Below are positions 6,306 to 8,509 of a DNA stretch of 8,509 bases, one piece after another. The notes under the pieces were generated by a model that had not been told where the DNA came from, ran no database searches, and saw only the letters and a program-made list of their open reading frames with translations. The position numbers and the translations under genes were made by a program. Source of the DNA: Acidobacteriota bacterium. Lineage in GTDB: Bacteria > Acidobacteriota > UBA6911 > RPQK01. The stretch lies in NCBI GenBank assembly GCA_003819755.1, contig RPQK01000299.1, forward strand, positions 1 through 8,509, read 5' to 3'. The first letter of the stretch is position 1, and every line of letters begins with the position of its first letter.

Positions 6306-7481
6306 TCAGTTCAAAGGGACGACGGCTTCGGAAATCAGTTCCGCGACGCCTTTGGTCAAATTTGGAAACCGCGGCGCCCGGTATCCGATGTAGTCAAAAC
6401 CCGAATAAATGACGACTGCGAGAAGGGTGACCTGGATCGAGGCAATGATTAAAAGAACCTGCGGAAGGTGAATCATTTTCCCGAGATTCACCACGTTTGC
6501 GAGTGCGCTCATACGCGCCGACAGAACGGCAAACTTCTCGCCGACCGAACTGACCTGATCGGTCGTCCGATTGACAGAATCGATCTCGGCGGTTGAGCGG
6601 GCCAGCGATCCCTGGAGCGCTTTCTTAAAGGATTCCAGGCCGTAGAATTTCTCGACGAGAGTGTCAAAAATCTCGATCTTGCCTGCTTCTTTGATGTTCT
6701 CCAGCCACTCGTTGACCTTGTTCCGCGCCTGTTCTTCCACATCTTTGCCCAGCAGCGCCCGGATCTTGAGGTAGGCGTTGTAGAGAGTTTTGGCGGCTAC
6801 CGCGAGTATTCGGCTAAGGATAGCTCCGGCCCCTTTCTTCAGCGCTTCCAGTTTCTCGAGAAGGTCTTTGCCGAACAGACCAGCAGCACTCGTGACAGCC
6901 GCCCATTCCGTGTGCAGCGCCAGATCGATGGCGATATCCCCTCCGAGTTCTTTAACTCGCTGCGCTATGGCAGTCGCGGTGATATTTGCCGAATCCTGAA
7001 GCTGGGTGAGGGCTTCCTGCAGCGTGGACGGCTTCGCTCCGCCGCGGCGGGCCGCCCTGCTTACGGGAAGGCCCTCGGCGGCCGGGGTCGCCATTGATTT
7101 CTCAAGGGCGGCGATTGCCTGCTGGAGCGAGGCCCCGCGAGTCGAGCGTGTCGTGACAAACCGCCCACCTTCTTCCCCTTCTCTCGTCTTTAGCAGTTCA
7201 ACCGCCAGTTGGAGCTCAGCGGCTGCTTGGGACAGCAGTTGGCCGCTGATTCCTTCACGGATAGACGGGTCGGGCGAATCGAGATAGGTCTGCGATAATT
7301 CAACCATCTCGGCCGAGATGTCGGCAATCACACTCGCCTGGTCGATGATCTGTTCTTCAGAGATTTCCCCCGCTCCCCGTGTGATTGCCTTTGCGGTGGT
7401 TGGTCCCGCCTCCCCGAGTGACCTGAATGTCTCCAGATAGCGGCTGGCCGCTGCTTCATAAGACTCGTAGGTGGTAGCCAT
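6306..7481 (-). CDS. Unrecognised helical protein with a C-terminal membrane segment
   Basis: 391 residues; I do not recognise the family. The sequence is almost entirely predicted helix and contains no cysteine. Residues 1-100 are acidic and Ala/Glu/Leu-rich. Residues 100-115 (REGEEGGRFVTTRSTRG) and 138-152 (LPVSRAARRGGAKPS) are flexible, Arg-rich linkers. Amphipathic helices follow (about 184-204 and 217-243), then a charged coiled-coil-like stretch (245-330). One clear membrane segment lies at about 339-361 (LPQVLLIIASIQVTLLAVVIYSG), leaving a short tail of about 30 residues. There is no signal peptide. The ATG at 7481 has AAAGGAG (7490-7496) eight bases upstream. It sits between a CHAT protease and the ATPase with 32-base gaps on both sides, so it must belong to the system. 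A membrane-acting effector or protease substrate is plausible but inferred; a membrane anchor or scaffold for the complex is an alternative. Confidence 0.82.
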   Translation of the reverse strand: MATTYESYEAAASRYLETFRSLGEAGPTTAKAITRGAGEISEEQIIDQASVIADISAEMVELSQTYLDSPDPSIREGISGQLLSQAAAELQLAVELLKTREGEEGGRFVTTRSTRGASLQQAIAALEKSMATPAAEGLPVSRAARRGGAKPSTLQEALTQLQDSANITATAIAQRVKELGGDIAIDLALHTEWAAVTSAAGLFGKDLLEKLEALKKGAGAILSRILAVAAKTLYNAYLKIRALLGKDVEEQARNKVNEWLENIKEAGKIEIFDTLVEKFYGLESFKKALQGSLARSTAEIDSVNRTTDQVSSVGEKFAVLSARMSALANVVNLGKMIHLPQVLLIIASIQVTLLAVVIYSGFDYIGYRAPRFPNLTKGVAELISEAVVPLN

Positions 7482-7489
7482 TTTGTTCG

Positions 7490-7496
7490 CTCCTTT
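7490..7496 (-). promoter_or_regulatory. Ribosome binding site of the membrane-protein gene
   Basis: AAAGGAG on the minus strand, eight bases before ATG 7481, in the 32-base gap after the upstream CHAT gene. It supports this start. Confidence 0.7.
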
Positions 7497-7513
7497 GATA
7501 GCCTCCGCCCTGA

Positions 7514-8509
7514 CTACGCTCTGCCTTCAGCACCCGTAAGCTTCCCCTTGACGACTCCAACCTTCTGGACGACGTTGTACGAGCCGTTTTCGAGCTTGGC
7601 TTCGATCCCGGTGACTTCCCCTGTTGTTTCAATCGTGTCAACCGTCTGCTGTATGGCCATCCGAATCTGCTTGGCCGTTGTCGTGTCGCGTTCCGCGAAC
7701 TCAGGAAAGAGGATGCCATTCGACAAACGGCTGTACAGAACCGGTACGCCCCAGTCGGCTTTTGCGACGCTGTCGAGCTCGGTGGCGATCTCTCGGTACA
7801 TAGCCAGGCGGCCGAAGCTCATCGCCTCATCGAGTGACAAGCCGCTCGACAGGGAGCTGTAGAAGGCCTGAGCAAATCGGATGGCTAGAGTGTCGAAAAT
7901 TTCATACTGCATGGCGACGGTGGAGGGGATACCGCGTGCGGCGAATGCACCCGCGATGCTGTCCCAGGGGTACCGTTCGCTACGATTCCCGCTGAAGCAG
8001 GCGCCCATCACCGCCAACCGCACGCCCGCTGGGTGCAGATATCTCGCGAGGTCGTCCGCCTTCACCTTGGCCTGTGATTTAGTGGCCTTGTCCTCAAGGA
8101 AGAAAAGGTAACCCTCTTCCTTAGTCGCGCCGCGAGTGAACGGATCGCTGGATGACTCGCTCACGCCGTGGCCCACGAAGTGGAACAAATACGTGGAATT
8201 CGCACCTCGGAGCGCCTGCTCGACCTCAGGTGGAGTCGCATCCATCACGGTGTCGATCGCAATTTTCACCCCCTCCACCTGGAACCCGGCGAGCGCCTGC
8301 TTGATTGTCGAAACCTCGCTGTCTACCTGCAATGGATTAAGGTTCTTTGGCGAAGCGGCGGCAACCAGCATGCGTTGATCGCGGATGCCCGCGTTCGTTG
8401 CTACTGGTTCGGGGTGGGGAAACTGAAGGGGTTCATGGCGGACCAGCGAGACTCGGGGTTCGAGAGCCAGAAAGCCACGCATAGAATCGGGTCCACCCAG
8501 CGGGTCGAA
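7514..8509 (-). CDS. CHAT-domain cysteine protease, 5' end beyond the window
   Basis: The frame is open to the last base of the window, so the first Met in view (8482) is probably internal: FDPLGGPDSMRGFLALEPRVSLVR reads as continuous CHAT-domain sequence, the FLAL..R..LVR part normally lying downstream of the LPWE segment. Numbering from that Met, the catalytic His is H105 (YLFHFVGHGVSE) and the catalytic Cys is C162 (VMGACFSGNRS), followed by the usual SIAGAFAARGIPSTVAMQY and DWGVPVLYSR segments. The domain ends near residue 260. The last 60 residues form a strand-rich tail with QQTVDTIETTGEVTGI (278-293) and a weaker second copy, VVQKVGVVKGKLTGA (304-318). The first copy matches the insertion in the STAND ATPase encoded two genes downstream. 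This is the first gene of the operon visible here; the promoter and any N-terminal recognition domain lie outside. Predicted to be active because both catalytic residues are present. Confidence 0.9.
   Translation of the reverse strand, partial: FDPLGGPDSMRGFLALEPRVSLVRHEPLQFPHPEPVATNAGIRDQRMLVAAASPKNLNPLQVDSEVSTIKQALAGFQVEGVKIAIDTVMDATPPEVEQALRGANSTYLFHFVGHGVSESSSDPFTRGATKEEGYLFFLEDKATKSQAKVKADDLARYLHPAGVRLAVMGACFSGNRSERYPWDSIAGAFAARGIPSTVAMQYEIFDTLAIRFAQAFYSSLSSGLSLDEAMSFGRLAMYREIATELDSVAKADWGVPVLYSRLSNGILFPEFAERDTTTAKQIRMAIQQTVDTIETTGEVTGIEAKLENGSYNVVQKVGVVKGKLTGAEGRA

Noticed and set aside
7514..8482. Taking the Met at 8482 as the true start of the first CHAT gene
   Set aside because: The frame stays open to the window end and the residues before this Met read as continuous CHAT-domain sequence, so the gene is treated as 5'-partial.

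Overview
The window holds a mobile-element region (1 to about 1900) and the 3' part of a four-gene minus-strand operon (8509 down to 1900) that looks like a protease/STAND-ATPase conflict (anti-phage or programmed-cell-death) system. High GC, GGAGG-type ribosome binding sites and compact operon spacing fit a free-living, GC-rich bacterium. Nothing here fixes the phylum; STAND plus CHAT proteins and foldback repeats are common in developmentally or ecologically complex soil and aquatic bacteria, so the taxonomic guess is weak.

Left part, plus strand: the end of an unidentified ORF (1-135) overlaps by ATGA the start of an IS4-type DDE transposase (132-1481) with a textbook Y-x2-R-x3-E-x6-K signature. 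Next come two short perfect hairpins (1566-1584 and 1589-1608). A 206-bp non-coding miniature transposon (1627-1832) follows, with Tn5/IS50-like terminal inverted repeats, an internal perfect 36-bp inverted repeat and an exact 9-bp target duplication (AGCATGGCT). Removing it restores a third perfect hairpin, so the target was a three-hairpin cluster.

Right part, minus strand, in order of transcription: (i) a CHAT cysteine protease whose 5' end lies outside the window (8509-7514); (ii) an unrecognised, cysteine-free, helical protein with one clear C-terminal membrane segment (7481-6306); (iii) a 1068-residue STAND/NACHT-like P-loop ATPase with a long helical TPR-like C-terminus and no fused effector domain (6273-3067); (iv) a second, different CHAT protease (3045-1900). 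The intergenic gaps are 32, 32 and 21 nt, each containing a ribosome binding site, so the four genes are almost certainly co-transcribed.

My working model, which is inference, is that the STAND ATPase is the sensor and switch, the two CHAT proteins are separately encoded protease effectors, and the membrane protein is a substrate or executioner. The C-terminal tail of the first CHAT protein and an insertion in the ATPase core between Walker A and Walker B share a short motif (QQT..T...G.VTG followed by I or V), which may be the physical link between protease and sensor.
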